Assembly (NCBI RefSeq): GCF_001238275.1
Contig: NZ_LGTB01000022.1
Coordinates: 1 to 64,000, forward strand
Source of the DNA: Bradyrhizobium viridifuturi
GTDB taxonomy: Bacteria; Pseudomonadota; Alphaproteobacteria; Rhizobiales; Xanthobacteraceae
DNA length: 64,000 nt
Direction: 5' to 3'
Notes under the pieces: model-generated
Databases searched by the model: none
Seen by the model: the letters and a program-made list of their open reading frames with translations, nothing else
Told to the model about the DNA's origin: nothing
In this document: piece by piece, positions 8,916 through 18,148 of the stretch
Numbering within the stretch: the first letter of the stretch is position 1
How the letters are laid out: the number at the start of each line of letters is the position of its first letter
Made by a program: the position numbers and the translations under genes

Positions 8916-8987
8916 GGTGTGCGCCGTTTGCGGAAATTCAGTCTCGCGCGATGGGGTTCAGGGTCGGCGCTGCAAACGGCGCACACC
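8916..8987. repeat. Perfect 16-bp inverted repeat in a divergent intergenic region
   Basis: GGTGTGCGCCGTTTGC (8916-8931) and its exact complement GCAAACGGCGCACACC (8972-8987) are separated by 40 bases. They lie in the 301-base gap between the cytochrome operon (minus) and the small secreted protein gene (plus), about 43 bases before that gene's ATG. This could be a paired regulator site, or a hairpin in the 5' leader. Nothing else recognisable is in the gap. Confidence 0.8.
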
Positions 8988-9030
8988 TGCGCCGCTCTTT
9001 CCATCGCCAATCAAAGTCCAGGAGAAATGG

Positions 9031-9345
9031 ATGACGTTTGCAAAAACCAGCGTGCTCGCCCTTGCCATCTCGGCCGCGATGGCCGGCCCCGTCCTGGCAC
9101 AGGGAGCGGCGACACCCAATACCCAGCTTCGCGGCGGTGCAACGGGCGCTGGAACGATGCAGCAGGGCGGCGGCATGTCCGGCAGCGGCGATGAGGAAAT
9201 GGCGGCGCAGCCGACCGCGCCGACGCAGAAGAGCGGGACCAGCGCCAAGTCAGGCAGCAAGGGGACGGTCGGCAGCAGCAGCGGTCACGCCACGCCGAAG
9301 TCGAGCGGCGGCTCGGAGATGGCGCCCGCAACCAAGAAGCACTGA
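9031..9345 (+). CDS. Small secreted Gly/Ser/Thr/Lys-rich protein
   Basis: The 104-residue product starts with a clear signal peptide (KTSVLALAISAAMAGPVLAQG). The mature chain is low complexity, rich in Gly, Ser, Thr, Ala, Gln and Lys, ending with ATKKH; it has no Cys and no recognisable fold. CCAGGAGAA is 6-14 bases upstream of the ATG at 9031. I do not recognise a function. Such short periplasmic Bradyrhizobium proteins are common and uncharacterised. It sits beside the long inverted repeat at 8916-8987. Confidence 0.75.
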   Translation: MTFAKTSVLALAISAAMAGPVLAQGAATPNTQLRGGATGAGTMQQGGGMSGSGDEEMAAQPTAPTQKSGTSAKSGSKGTVGSSSGHATPKSSGGSEMAPATKKH

Positions 9346-9405
9346 GTATTCTGATCCCGGATGCAGCGCCGCGCGTGCGCTGCATCCACTTCGCTCGAAA
9401 ACGCT

Positions 9406-9825
9406 CTAGTCGTCGAAACGGCGGGTGCCGCGGCCGGCCTTGATGTCGCTGCGGCGCTTCTTGCCTTCGAGGCGGCGCTGCTTGGAGCCGAGCGTCGGCC
9501 TGGTCGGCCGCCGCGGCGTCGGCCGCACCATCGCTTCCTTCAGCATCTCGAGCAATCGTTCGATTGCGTCCGCGCGATTGCGCTCCTGGGTGCGGAAGCG
9601 GAACGCCTGGATCACGATCACGCCGTCCTTGGTCATGCGGCTGCCGGCAAGCCGCGCCAGCCGCTGCGCGGCATCCGGCGGCAGCGCGATCTTCGTCGTG
9701 TCGAAGCGGAGCTGCGCGGCGGTCGAGACCTTGTTGACATTCTGCCCGCCCGGACCGGAGGCGCGTACAAACACGATCTCAATGTCGTTCTCGTCGATCG
9801 TAAGGTCGCGGGACACCCGCAGCAT
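9406..9825 (-). CDS. arfB: Alternative ribosome-rescue peptidyl-tRNA hydrolase ArfB
   Basis: The 139-residue protein has the class I release-factor catalytic motif GGQ in RASGPGGQNVNKVSTAAQLR (residues 25-29) and a basic C-terminal tail (GSKQRRLEGKKRRSDIKAGR) that in ArfB/YaeJ inserts into the empty mRNA channel of stalled ribosomes. It releases peptides from non-stop complexes. The frame stays open to 9918, but MLRVSRDLTIDENDIEI at 9825 is the family start. No class I codon-recognition domain is present, separating it from prfA and prfB. Confidence 0.93.
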   Translation of the reverse strand: MLRVSRDLTIDENDIEIVFVRASGPGGQNVNKVSTAAQLRFDTTKIALPPDAAQRLARLAGSRMTKDGVIVIQAFRFRTQERNRADAIERLLEMLKEAMVRPTPRRPTRPTLGSKQRRLEGKKRRSDIKAGRGTRRFDD

Positions 9826-9939
9826 GACATCACCCGGTGCAGGGAAGAATCGGCGGCCGCAGGATAGCGGGTTTGTGTTGCGTGTGCTTGGGGTGCGTGG
9901 ATGCCGCGCTTGCGACATCTGCGGTCAGAGCCCGCGGCT

Positions 9940-10125
9940 TACCCCTCTCCCCCTCCCTCCTCCGCAAGGGGGGAGGGAGCCCTACCGCCTGCGCGTCCCT
10001 AACGATCGAAACGTTACGCAGATTGAAGCGTTGCGCCGATCGAAGCGCCAGTCGTGACGCGCCGTGAGGTGAGCACGCCCCCAGGCTCCCTCTCCCGCTT
10101 GCGGGGGAGGGGGGAGAGGGGTAGC
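9940..10125. repeat. Two opposed pyrimidine/purine-tract repeat copies
   Basis: CCCTCTCCCCCTCCCTCCTC with GGGGGGAGGGAG (about 9944-9981) and CTCCCTCTCCCGCTTGCGGG with GGAGGGGGGAGAGGGG (about 10086-10121) are two hairpin elements of one family in mirrored orientation. They fill most of the 340-base gap between arfB and the peptidase gene, both on the minus strand. Related tracts occur at 63341-63464. No gene is visible here. Confidence 0.7.
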
Positions 10126-10165
10126 CACGACGATGGTGTGTAAAGAAGGAGCGCGCCGAAGCGCC

Positions 10166-11530
10166 TCAGTTCGCCTTCGGCGGCGCCGACACCGGCTGCG
10201 CGGCGGCTTGCGGGGCGCGGCCGACGACCACGGTGAGCAGGCCGTTGCCCCAAAGCCGTTTGGAGACCCGCTTGACGTCGTCGAGCGTCACCGCATCGAC
10301 GATGGCGCTGCGCTTCTCGATGTAGTCGATCGGCAGCTTGTCGAGCTGGTATTGCAGCATCGCCTGCGCGAGCTTGGAGGAGGTGTCGAGCGCCAGCATC
10401 TGCGAGCCCTTCAGATAGGACTTCGCCTCGTCGAGCTCCTGCTGCGTCGGACCCTGCTCGGCGATGCGGCGGATCTCCGCTTCGATCGCATCGATGGTCT
10501 CGCCAGAGCGGTCGGCGCGGGTGCCGGTGTTGCCGAGGAACAGCGCGGAGTGGTCCATCCAGAGCAGCGCCTCATAGATCGAATAGGCCAGCCCGCGCTT
10601 CTCGCGCACTTCCTTGTAGAGCCGCGACGACAGCCCGCCGCCGCCGAGAATGTGGTTCACCACATAGGCGGCCATGAAGTCGGGGTCGTGCCGGTTGATG
10701 CCGGGACCGCCGAAGGTGACGATGGTCTGCGGCACATCGAGCGGGACAAAGGCGCGCTGCGGCGGCTTGGTCGCCACGACGTCAGGAATCGGCGTCAATT
10801 CGGCCTTGGCCGGCAGGTCACCGAAGGTCTTGTCGAGCAGCTTGCCGAGCGTGTCGGGGTCGACGTCGCCGACCACGGCGATCCGCAGCGTGTCCTTGGC
10901 GATGATGCGGCGGACATACTCCTTGAGGTCGGAGATCTCGATCGTCGGCACGCTCTCGAGCGTGCCGGTCGCCGTCCTGCCGTAGGGATGATCGCCGAAA
11001 GCGAGCTCGAGGAACTTGCGGCCGGACAGCGAGGACGGATTGGTCGATTCGCGGCGCAGGTTCGAGATCACCTGGGCGCGGATGCGTTCGACGTCCTTCG
11101 GCTCGAACCGCGGCGAGGTCAGCGCCATCCGCAGGAGGTCGTAGGCTTCGTCCTTGTTGTCCTTGAGCATGCGCAACGAGCCGCGGAACTGGTCGCGGTT
11201 CGACGCGAAGCTGAGCTCGATGGCGCGGCGCTCGAGCCGCTCATGATAGGTCTTGGAATCCAGATCGCCGGAGCCCTCGTCGAGCAGGTCGGCGACCAGG
11301 TTGCCGACGCCGGGCTTGCCTGCCGGATCCTGGCTGGCGCCGCCGCCGAACGAATATTCCATCGCGATCAGCGGCACCGTCGCGTCCTGCACGAACCAGG
11401 CCTCGATGCCGCCGGGAGATACCAGCCGCTGGATCTTGGCCGCGGCCTGCGAGGGCGCTGACGTCAGCGCCAGCATCGCGGCGCAGGCGCCGCCGATCAG
11501 CGCCGCGCGGCGGGTGAGGGCATAGGTCAC
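10166..11530 (-). CDS. M16-family peptidase-like protein lacking the zinc motif
   Basis: The 454-residue secreted protein (signal sequence through SAPSQAAA) has the M16 fold, with the C-terminal peptidase M16 domain and the Arg/Tyr pair in GGLSSRLYKEVREKRGLAYS. Where active members have HXXEH, this one reads GVGNLVADLLDEG, so the zinc ligands are absent. It is probably the non-catalytic partner, as in mitochondrial processing peptidase or the PqqF/PreP-like paired periplasmic proteases. Its GTG start overlaps the TGA of the upstream gene in a GTGA junction, implying coupled translation and a heterodimer. Confidence 0.88.
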   Translation of the reverse strand: MTYALTRRAALIGGACAAMLALTSAPSQAAAKIQRLVSPGGIEAWFVQDATVPLIAMEYSFGGGASQDPAGKPGVGNLVADLLDEGSGDLDSKTYHERLERRAIELSFASNRDQFRGSLRMLKDNKDEAYDLLRMALTSPRFEPKDVERIRAQVISNLRRESTNPSSLSGRKFLELAFGDHPYGRTATGTLESVPTIEISDLKEYVRRIIAKDTLRIAVVGDVDPDTLGKLLDKTFGDLPAKAELTPIPDVVATKPPQRAFVPLDVPQTIVTFGGPGINRHDPDFMAAYVVNHILGGGGLSSRLYKEVREKRGLAYSIYEALLWMDHSALFLGNTGTRADRSGETIDAIEAEIRRIAEQGPTQQELDEAKSYLKGSQMLALDTSSKLAQAMLQYQLDKLPIDYIEKRSAIVDAVTLDDVKRVSKRLWGNGLLTVVVGRAPQAAAQPVSAPPKAN

Positions 11531-12915
11531 GAGCGCTTCTCCTCGCGTTTCGGCGCAGTATCCTTGATCAGATAGCCGGTCACCGACCGCTTCTTGTCGA
11601 GCCAGGTCGCGGCAGCGCTGCGCACCTGCTCGGCGGTGACGGCACGAATGCGATCCGGCCAGCTGCGGATGTCGTCGATGCTGAGGCCGGTGGTCAGCGC
11701 GCCGCCATACCAGCGCGCCAGCGTCGCCTGGTTGTCCTGGGCGTAGATCGCCTCGGCGATGAGCTGGGTCTTGACCCGTTCGAGATCCTCGGCCCGCGCC
11801 GGGTTCTGCGCGAGGTCGGCGATCACCTTGTCGATCGCATCCTCGATCTGGGCGAACTCGACGCCGGGCTTGGGCGTCACCGCGATCGAGAATTGCGACG
11901 GGTCGAGCGCGGTGCCCTGATAGCCGGCGCCGGCCGAGATCGCGAGGCCCTTGTCGATCACCAGCGCGCGATAGAGGTAGGAGTTGGCGCCGCCGCCCAT
12001 CAATTGCGCCAGCACGTCGAGCGCCTGGCTCTCGCCGGCTGCCGCCGTCGTTGCCGACGGCACCAGGTAGTAGCGGCGCAGGCTCGGCTGCTCGACCCGC
12101 GGATCCGACAGCGTCACGGTGCGCGGTGCGGCCGGCGTCGGCTCCTGCGGCCGGACGCGCTTCTCGGGGATCGCATGCTGCGCCGGGATCGGGCCGAAAT
12201 TCTTCTCGACCAGCGGGCGGACATCCTTGACGTCGACGTCGCCTGCGATGACCAGGATCGCGTTGTTCGGCGCGTAGAAGCGGCGGTAGAAGGCGAGCGC
12301 ATCCTCGCGATCGAGCTTCTCGATCTCCTGGTGCCAGCCGATCACCGGCCGGCCGTAGGGATGGTTGAGATAGAGCGCAGCCATGATCTGCTCGGTGAGT
12401 CTTGCATCCGGGTTGTTGGCGACCCGCATGTTGAATTCCTCGAGCACGACGTCGCGCTCGGGCAGCACATTCTCGTCCTTCAGGATCAGGCCGGTCATGC
12501 GGTCGGCCTCGAATTCCATCATGGTGGGCAGCTGCTCGCGCGGCACGCGCTGGAAGTAGCCGGTGTAGTCGTTGGAGGTGAAGGCGTTCTCGTTGCCGCC
12601 GATGCGCAGCACGGTCTGCGAGAACTCGCCGGCCGGGTGCTTGGCGGTGCCCTTGAACATCAGATGCTCGAGGAAATGCGCGAGGCCCGATTTGCCGGGC
12701 GTCTCGTCAGCGGAGCCGACCTTGTACCAGATCATCTGCGTCACGACCGGCGTGCGGTGATCCGGGATCACCACGACCTGCAGGCCGTTGTCGAGCGTGA
12801 AGCTCGCAGGGCGTTCCGAGGTGACGGTGGTCTGGGCGCGGAGGCTGGCGCCCGACAGCGGGATGATTGAAACAAATGCGGCAGCGAACAGGGCAATCGA
12901 TCGGCGAGAGCGCAT
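11527..12915 (-). CDS. Zinc-dependent M16 peptidase (insulinase family), catalytic subunit
   Basis: This secreted protein of 462 residues starts at the ATG at 12915 (AAGGA site, MRSRRSIALFAAAF signal). The frame is open upstream to 13020, but that part is not signal-like. It has the inverted zinc motif HXXEH (HFLEHLMFKG) and the downstream Glu in LEEFNMR, so it should be active. It degrades or processes peptides in the periplasm; the substrate is unknown. The next gene encodes an M16 protein without zinc ligands and is translationally coupled, so the pair resembles an alpha/beta processing peptidase. Confidence 0.92.
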   Translation of the reverse strand: MRSRRSIALFAAAFVSIIPLSGASLRAQTTVTSERPASFTLDNGLQVVVIPDHRTPVVTQMIWYKVGSADETPGKSGLAHFLEHLMFKGTAKHPAGEFSQTVLRIGGNENAFTSNDYTGYFQRVPREQLPTMMEFEADRMTGLILKDENVLPERDVVLEEFNMRVANNPDARLTEQIMAALYLNHPYGRPVIGWHQEIEKLDREDALAFYRRFYAPNNAILVIAGDVDVKDVRPLVEKNFGPIPAQHAIPEKRVRPQEPTPAAPRTVTLSDPRVEQPSLRRYYLVPSATTAAAGESQALDVLAQLMGGGANSYLYRALVIDKGLAISAGAGYQGTALDPSQFSIAVTPKPGVEFAQIEDAIDKVIADLAQNPARAEDLERVKTQLIAEAIYAQDNQATLARWYGGALTTGLSIDDIRSWPDRIRAVTAEQVRSAAATWLDKKRSVTGYLIKDTAPKREEKRS

Positions 12916-13070
12916 CACGGTCCTTATGAAAGCCCAGACATGCGGCCGGGGCGCGAAAGCAAGCCATCGTACACGGTCGTGCCCGTGCCCGTCGTCACGA
13001 AGCGGAGAGACACACGTCACCCCGCATTAAGCTTTGCCCATGTCAGCCTTCGTTCGCCGAGGCCAAGCGA

Positions 13071-13793
13071 TCACTGCACCGGTTTTCCGGTCATGACGTC
13101 GTACTGGCCTTCCTTCGCCATCGGCTGCATCGGTCCGGTGCCATAGGCAAAGCCCGAGGACGGCGTCTGGTAGCCCGGAGGCGGCTCTGTCAGCGAGTCG
13201 CGCGTCGGCTCACCCTTGAACGGCCTGGACTCGCTGCTGTTGCCCTTGAAGATGCCGAGCAGGCCGCCATTGTAGCCGAGCTGGCTCGGCATCAGCGACG
13301 GATTGGTGGTCGCGCCGGGCTCGAGCGGCTCCCTGCGGCCTTCGGTGGCCGTCTGCTGCTTGCGGCCCGCCTCGATCTCAGCAGGCGTCAAAGCCACCGC
13401 CGACTGCCACGGCTCCTTCTTGACTTCCTTCTTGCGCGCCGCGATCGCGGCCTTGCGGGCGGCGATATCAGGGTCCTTCGGCCAGTTCGGCGCGTTGACC
13501 TGGGCAGTCGAGGACGGCGGGGGCAGGTCGAGCTTCGGCGGCACCACCAGCGGCGAGCGCTCGCGGTAGTCGATGCCCTTGCTGGCGGCGCTCTTGGCAC
13601 CGAGCCCGGTCATCAGATTGTCGATGATCCGCTCTTCGAAGGTCAGGCCATCATCGCCGTCATCGTCGTCGTCGCCGGCACGTACCGGGCCGGCCGCCAT
13701 GACAAGGCCGATTCCGGCCGCGACGAACGCCAGGCGCAGGCCGCGCAGCAGCGAGGTCTCGATCAGATTTCCGCGGACTTCGGTGTTGCGCAT
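13071..13793 (-). CDS. Conserved secreted proline-rich protein of unknown function
   Basis: The 240-residue protein has an N-terminal hydrophobic segment (LRLAFVAAGIGLVMAAGPVRA) likely to be a signal peptide or anchor, then an acidic stretch of Asp and Gly (GDDDDDGDDG), then a Pro/Ser/Lys-rich, mostly disordered chain containing KKEVKKEPWQSAVALTPAEI. I recognise no catalytic motif. It lies between lspA and the M16 peptidase pair on the same strand; proximity to the lipoprotein signal peptidase suggests an envelope role, but this is inference. Confidence 0.75.
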   Translation of the reverse strand: MRNTEVRGNLIETSLLRGLRLAFVAAGIGLVMAAGPVRAGDDDDDGDDGLTFEERIIDNLMTGLGAKSAASKGIDYRERSPLVVPPKLDLPPPSSTAQVNAPNWPKDPDIAARKAAIAARKKEVKKEPWQSAVALTPAEIEAGRKQQTATEGRREPLEPGATTNPSLMPSQLGYNGGLLGIFKGNSSESRPFKGEPTRDSLTEPPPGYQTPSSGFAYGTGPMQPMAKEGQYDVMTGKPVQ

Positions 13794-13893
13794 CGCGCTT
13801 TCCCCATTTCAAAATTCGCCAAAGCGATCACTGGCTTAGCGCTCAGTTCCGCTGGGTACAGGTCGGCCGCCGACCGGCTCGTATCGGCCGGGA

Positions 13894-14415
13894 TCAGGGC
13901 GCTTTTACGGCGGGGGTCCCCATGACGGAATCATACAATAGGGCCGCCACGCCAGCAACGATCGCCACGTCGGCGAGGTTGAAGATGTACCAATTATAGG
14001 TTTTTCCGGCGATCTCGACATGAAACAAGGCAAAATCGACCACGGCGCCATAGGCGAACCGGTCGATGCCGTTGCCGATGGCGCCGCCGATGATCAGGCC
14101 GAGCGAAACTGTCGCCAGCCAGGTCCGCGACCGCGCCATCCAGATCGCCAGCGCGATCACGGCGGCGGCCTTGATCGCCATCAGCAGGATCTGGGCGGCC
14201 GGGGTCTCGCTCTGGAACCAGCCGAAGCTGATGCCGGGATTCCAGGCCAGCACCAGGTCGAAGAACGGCGTCACCGTCACCGGGGCGTGGCGCGCGATGT
14301 CGAGGACGTGGAGCAGCCAGAGCTTGGAGGCCTGGTCGGCGATCAGGGTGATGACCGCCGCCAGCACACCGGCGCGAACGGGCGAGTTCAAGCCGTGACC
14401 CCCAGCGCCTTCCAT
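13894..14415 (-). CDS. lspA: Lipoprotein signal peptidase LspA
   Basis: An inner-membrane aspartic peptidase that removes signal peptides from diacylated prolipoproteins. The 173 residues contain four hydrophobic segments and the conserved family boxes ADQASKLW, NPGISFG, NGIDRFAYGAVVDF and NLADVAIVAG; the two catalytic Asp residues lie in the last two. The ATG at 14415 overlaps the end of ileS by 28 bases; a TTG at 14391 forming a TTGA junction with the ileS stop is an equally plausible start, giving 165 residues. ileS-lspA is a common bacterial operon. The window also holds lgt, the preceding step of lipoprotein maturation. Confidence 0.95.
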   Translation of the reverse strand: MEGAGGHGLNSPVRAGVLAAVITLIADQASKLWLLHVLDIARHAPVTVTPFFDLVLAWNPGISFGWFQSETPAAQILLMAIKAAAVIALAIWMARSRTWLATVSLGLIIGGAIGNGIDRFAYGAVVDFALFHVEIAGKTYNWYIFNLADVAIVAGVAALLYDSVMGTPAVKAP

Positions 14416-17385
14416 TCGCGCAGCGCCTGCGCGTCGCGCGGCGAGACGTCGGGATACTCAGGGTCCTCGCCGACCGTTGGCAGGATCTTCCACGAGCGCG
14501 CGCATTTCTTGCCGACAGCCTTCTCGACCACGACCGCAACGCCCGGCACCGCATCGAGGCGGAAGGCGTTCGCCGGCGCCTCGCCCTCGCGCACCTCGTA
14601 GTTCGAGGTGATGCAGACCTCGGCGAGATCGATGTCGAACAGCGTGGCCAGCGTGTCGCGGTCGGCAACGTAGATCACCGGCGATGCCTCCAGCGACGAG
14701 CCGATGGTCTTGTCCTTGCGCTCCAGCTCGAGCGCGCCGGTGACGACGCGGCGGACGTTGCGGATCGTCTCCCACTTCGCGGCGAGGGCGTCGTCGCGGA
14801 ACTGTTCGAGGCCTTCGGGGAACAGCGTGAGATGCACCGAGGGCTCGGCGTTCGGCCGGTACATCCGCCAGGCTTCGTCAGTGGTGAAGCTCAGGATCGG
14901 CGCCAGCCATTTCAGGATCGCGTCGCACAGCAGGTCGATCGTGGTCAGCGCCGCCTTGCGCGCCACCGAGGACGGCGGGTCGCAATACAGCGTGTCCTTG
15001 CGGATATCGAAGTAGAACGCCGACAGCTCGGAGTTCATGAAGGCGGCGAGCGTTGCGACCACGGTCTTGTAGTCGAACGCCGCATAGGCCTTGCGGATGG
15101 TCTCGGTGTGGCCGGCCAGCTCGTGCAGCATCAGCCGCTCGAGCTCAGGCATCTCGCCAAACGCGACCTTCTCGGCCTGCTTGAAGTGATGCAGCGTGCC
15201 GAGCATCCAGCGGATCGAGTTGCGCAGCTTGCGATACGTCTCGATGGTGTTCTTCAGGATCTCCGGACCGATGCGCTGGTCGTCGGCATAGTCGGTGGCG
15301 CAGACCCACAGGCGCAGGATATCCGCACCGGAATCCTTGATCACCTTCTGCGGCTCGACCGTGTTGCCGAGCGACTTCGACATCTTGCGGCCGTTCTCGT
15401 CGAGCGTGAAGCCGTGGGTCAGCACGATGTCGTAGGCGCGCGCCCGCGCGTGCCGGCGCTTTCCAGCAGCGACGAGTGGAACCAGCCGCGATGCTGGTCC
15501 GAGCCTTCCAGATACATCACGGTGTCGTCGCCGCCATCGATCTTGCGGACGATGTTGCCGAGTTGCGGGAAGTTCTGGCGGTCCTCCAGCACGAAGGCGT
15601 GGGTGGAGCCGGAATCGAACCAGACGTCGCAGATGTCGTCGACCTTCTTCCAGTTCTCGGACGCGCGGCTGCCGAGGAAGCGCTCGCGGGCGCCGTCCAT
15701 GTACCAGGCGTCGGCGCCCTCCTCCATGAACGCCTCGGCGATGCGCTGGTTGACCACCTCGTCCTGCAGGATCTCGGCCGAGCCGTCGGCGTTCTCGCGC
15801 ACGAACACGGCGATCGGCACGCCCCAGGCGCGCTGCCGCGAGATCACCCAGTCCGGACGGTTGGCGATCATGCCGTTGATGCGGTTCTCGCCAGCCGGCG
15901 GCACCCATTGCGTGACCGAGATCGCGTGCAGCGCGCGGGCGCGCAGCGTGTCGCCCTTCTTGGCATGGCCGTTCTCCGCGATGGGCTTGTCCATCGCGAT
16001 GAACCATTGCGGGGTGTTGCGGAAGATCACCGGCTTCTTGGAGCGCCAGGAGTGCGGATACTGATGCTTGAGCCGGCCGCGCGCGAGCAGCTTGCCGGCT
16101 TCGATCAGCGCCTTGATGACAGCCTCGTTGGCGTCACCCTTCTCGCCCTTGTCGTTGAGCACGCGCTTGCCGGTGAAGCCCGGCGCCTGCGCCGTGTAGG
16201 CGCCGTTCTCATCGACGGTGTAGGGGATCGCGGTCGGGATGCCGCGTGCATCGAGCTCGCGGGTGTTGGCGGTCCAGACGTCGAAGTCCTCGCGGCCGTG
16301 GCTCGGCGCGGTGTGCACGAAGCCGGTGCCGGTGTCGTCGGTGACGTGCTCGCCGGCGAGCAGCGGCACGATGAATTCGTAGCCGCCGCCGAAGCCCTTC
16401 AGCGGATGCGCACATTCCACGGCGTCCAGCGTATCGCCGGGGATGTCGCGGACCTTCTCATAGGAGGTGACGCGCGCTTGCTTGAAAACCTCCGCGGCGA
16501 GCGCATCGGCCAGGATCAAGAGATCGCCGGTCTTGGCCCAATTGTCCGCGGGCGCATCCGTCACCTTGTAGAGGCCGTAGGCGATCTTCGGCGAGAACGA
16601 GATCGCGCGGTTGCCGGGCAGCGTCCACGGCGTGGTGGTCCAGATCACGACCGAGGCATTGGCGAGCGCGCCATGCGCCGGCGACGTGACGGGGAATTTC
16701 ACCCACACCATGTCGGAGGTGTAGTCCTCGTATTCGACCTCGGCTTCGGCGAGCGCAGTCTTCTCGACCACGCTCCACATCACCGGCTTGGAGCCGCGAT
16801 AGAGCGTGCCGTTGGCGGCGAACTTCATCAGCTCGCGGGCGATCTGCGCCTCGGCCGGATAGCTCATCGTCTGGTAGGGATGATCCCAGTCGCCGATGAT
16901 GCCGAGCCGCTTGAACTCCTCGCGCTGCACGTTGATCCAGTGCGTCGCATAGGCGCGGCATTCCCGGCGGAACGCGACCATCGCGACGGAGTCGCGGAAG
17001 TCGGGCTTCTGCTTGCCCTTGGAGCGGTAGTTCTCCTCCTCGATCTTCCATTCGATCGGCAGCCGTGGCAGTCCCAGCCCGGCACGTAATTGGAGTCGAA
17101 GCCGAGCATCTGCTGGCTCTTGGTCACGACGTCCTTGAGGATCTTGTTCAGCGCATGCCCGATATGGATGTTGCCGTTGGCGTAGGGCGGGCCGTCATGC
17201 AGCACGAACTTGGCGCGGCCCTCGGCTTCCCGGCGCAGCTTGTCGTAGAGGCCGATCTCGTTCCAGTATTTCAGGATTTCCGGCTCGCGCTGGGGCAGGC
17301 CGGCGCGCATCGGGAATTCCGTCTGCGGCAGGTAAAGGGTCTTGGAATAGTCGTTGGCGTCGGTCTTTTGCGGCTTGTCGGACAT
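14388..17385 (-). CDS. ileS: Isoleucyl-tRNA synthetase, two frameshifts
   Basis: The class I synthetase of about 999 residues charges tRNA-Ile and edits valine. The HIGH motif is in GNIHIGHALNK and the KMSKS motif in GRKMSKSLGN; VPGWDCHG and DQHRGWF are family signatures. The coding frame breaks near 17062 (after DCHG, where LPIEWKIEEENY should follow) and near 15436 (after TRGRAP, where YDIVLTHGFTLDENG should follow). Each is repaired by one added base. Because the gene is essential and no second copy is visible, sequence error is far likelier than a pseudogene. It is followed by lspA with overlap. Confidence 0.95.
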
Positions 17386-17599
17386 GAAAGCTCTGATTTG
17401 GCAGGTGCGGGCGCGGATACGCGATCAATCGCGGGTGAAAACGGCGAAAGTCCCGGTCTTGCGCCGAGCCTTCAGGCTCAGGCGGAAGCCGGGCCGCTAA
17501 TCCGTATGATGCGCCGCGAAAACATGGGGTTTCCATAGCAGCCAAGCGGGCAAATCGCAAAGCCCCCGCACCCGTAAATCCGACCCCGCCGGGGGTGCC

Positions 17600-18148
17600 C
17601 TAGGGGCGGCGCCGGGCCGGATTTCCGGCCACGATGGTGCCGGCCGCGACGTCCCGCGTCACCACACTGCCGGCCCCGACCAGGGCGCCGTCGCCGATGG
17701 TGACGCCGGGCAGGATGATGGCGCCCCCACCGATCCAGACGTCGCTCCCGATCCGGATCGGGCGGCCGAATTCCAGCCCGGCGCGGCGGGTTTCGGCATC
17801 GCGCGGGTGGTCGGCGGTATAAATCTGCACCGCGGGCCCGATCTGGGTGCGATCGCCGATCACGACCTCGACGACGTCGAGGATGACGCAGTTGAAGTTG
17901 AGGAACACGCCGTCGCCGAGGCTGATATTGCTGCCGTAATCGCAGAAGAACGGCGGGCGGATCATGGCGTCCTTGCCGACCTTGTGGAAGCGCTCGGCGA
18001 GCAGCGCGTTCAACTCGGCCGCGGACGACGCGCCCGACGCATTGTAGCGTGCCATCCAGCGTTCCGCCGCGGTATGGTCGGCGGCGATCTCCGCATCCGG
18101 ACGATACAGTTCGCCCGCCAGCATTTTTTGCTTTTCAGTCTTGTTCAA
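17600..18148 (-). CDS. Maltose O-acetyltransferase-type sugar acetyltransferase
   Basis: The 182-residue protein is a left-handed beta-helix hexapeptide-repeat acetyltransferase. The Mac-type N-terminal segment KQKMLAGELYRPDAEIAADH is followed by hexapeptides, the catalytic His in YTADHPRDAETR, and the end GNPARRRP. The family (Maa, LacA, NodL) moves acetyl groups from acetyl-CoA to sugar hydroxyls. The start codon is TTG, overlapping the ribF stop as TTGA, so translation is probably coupled to ribF. There are no nodulation genes nearby, so NodL function is not supported; substrate unknown. Confidence 0.9.
   Translation of the reverse strand: MNKTEKQKMLAGELYRPDAEIAADHTAAERWMARYNASGASSAAELNALLAERFHKVGKDAMIRPPFFCDYGSNISLGDGVFLNFNCVILDVVEVVIGDRTQIGPAVQIYTADHPRDAETRRAGLEFGRPIRIGSDVWIGGGAIILPGVTIGDGALVGAGSVVTRDVAAGTIVAGNPARRRP

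Noticed and set aside
17600..18148. NodL nodulation acetyltransferase
   Set aside because: Only the general hexapeptide family is supported; no other nod genes or nod box are nearby.
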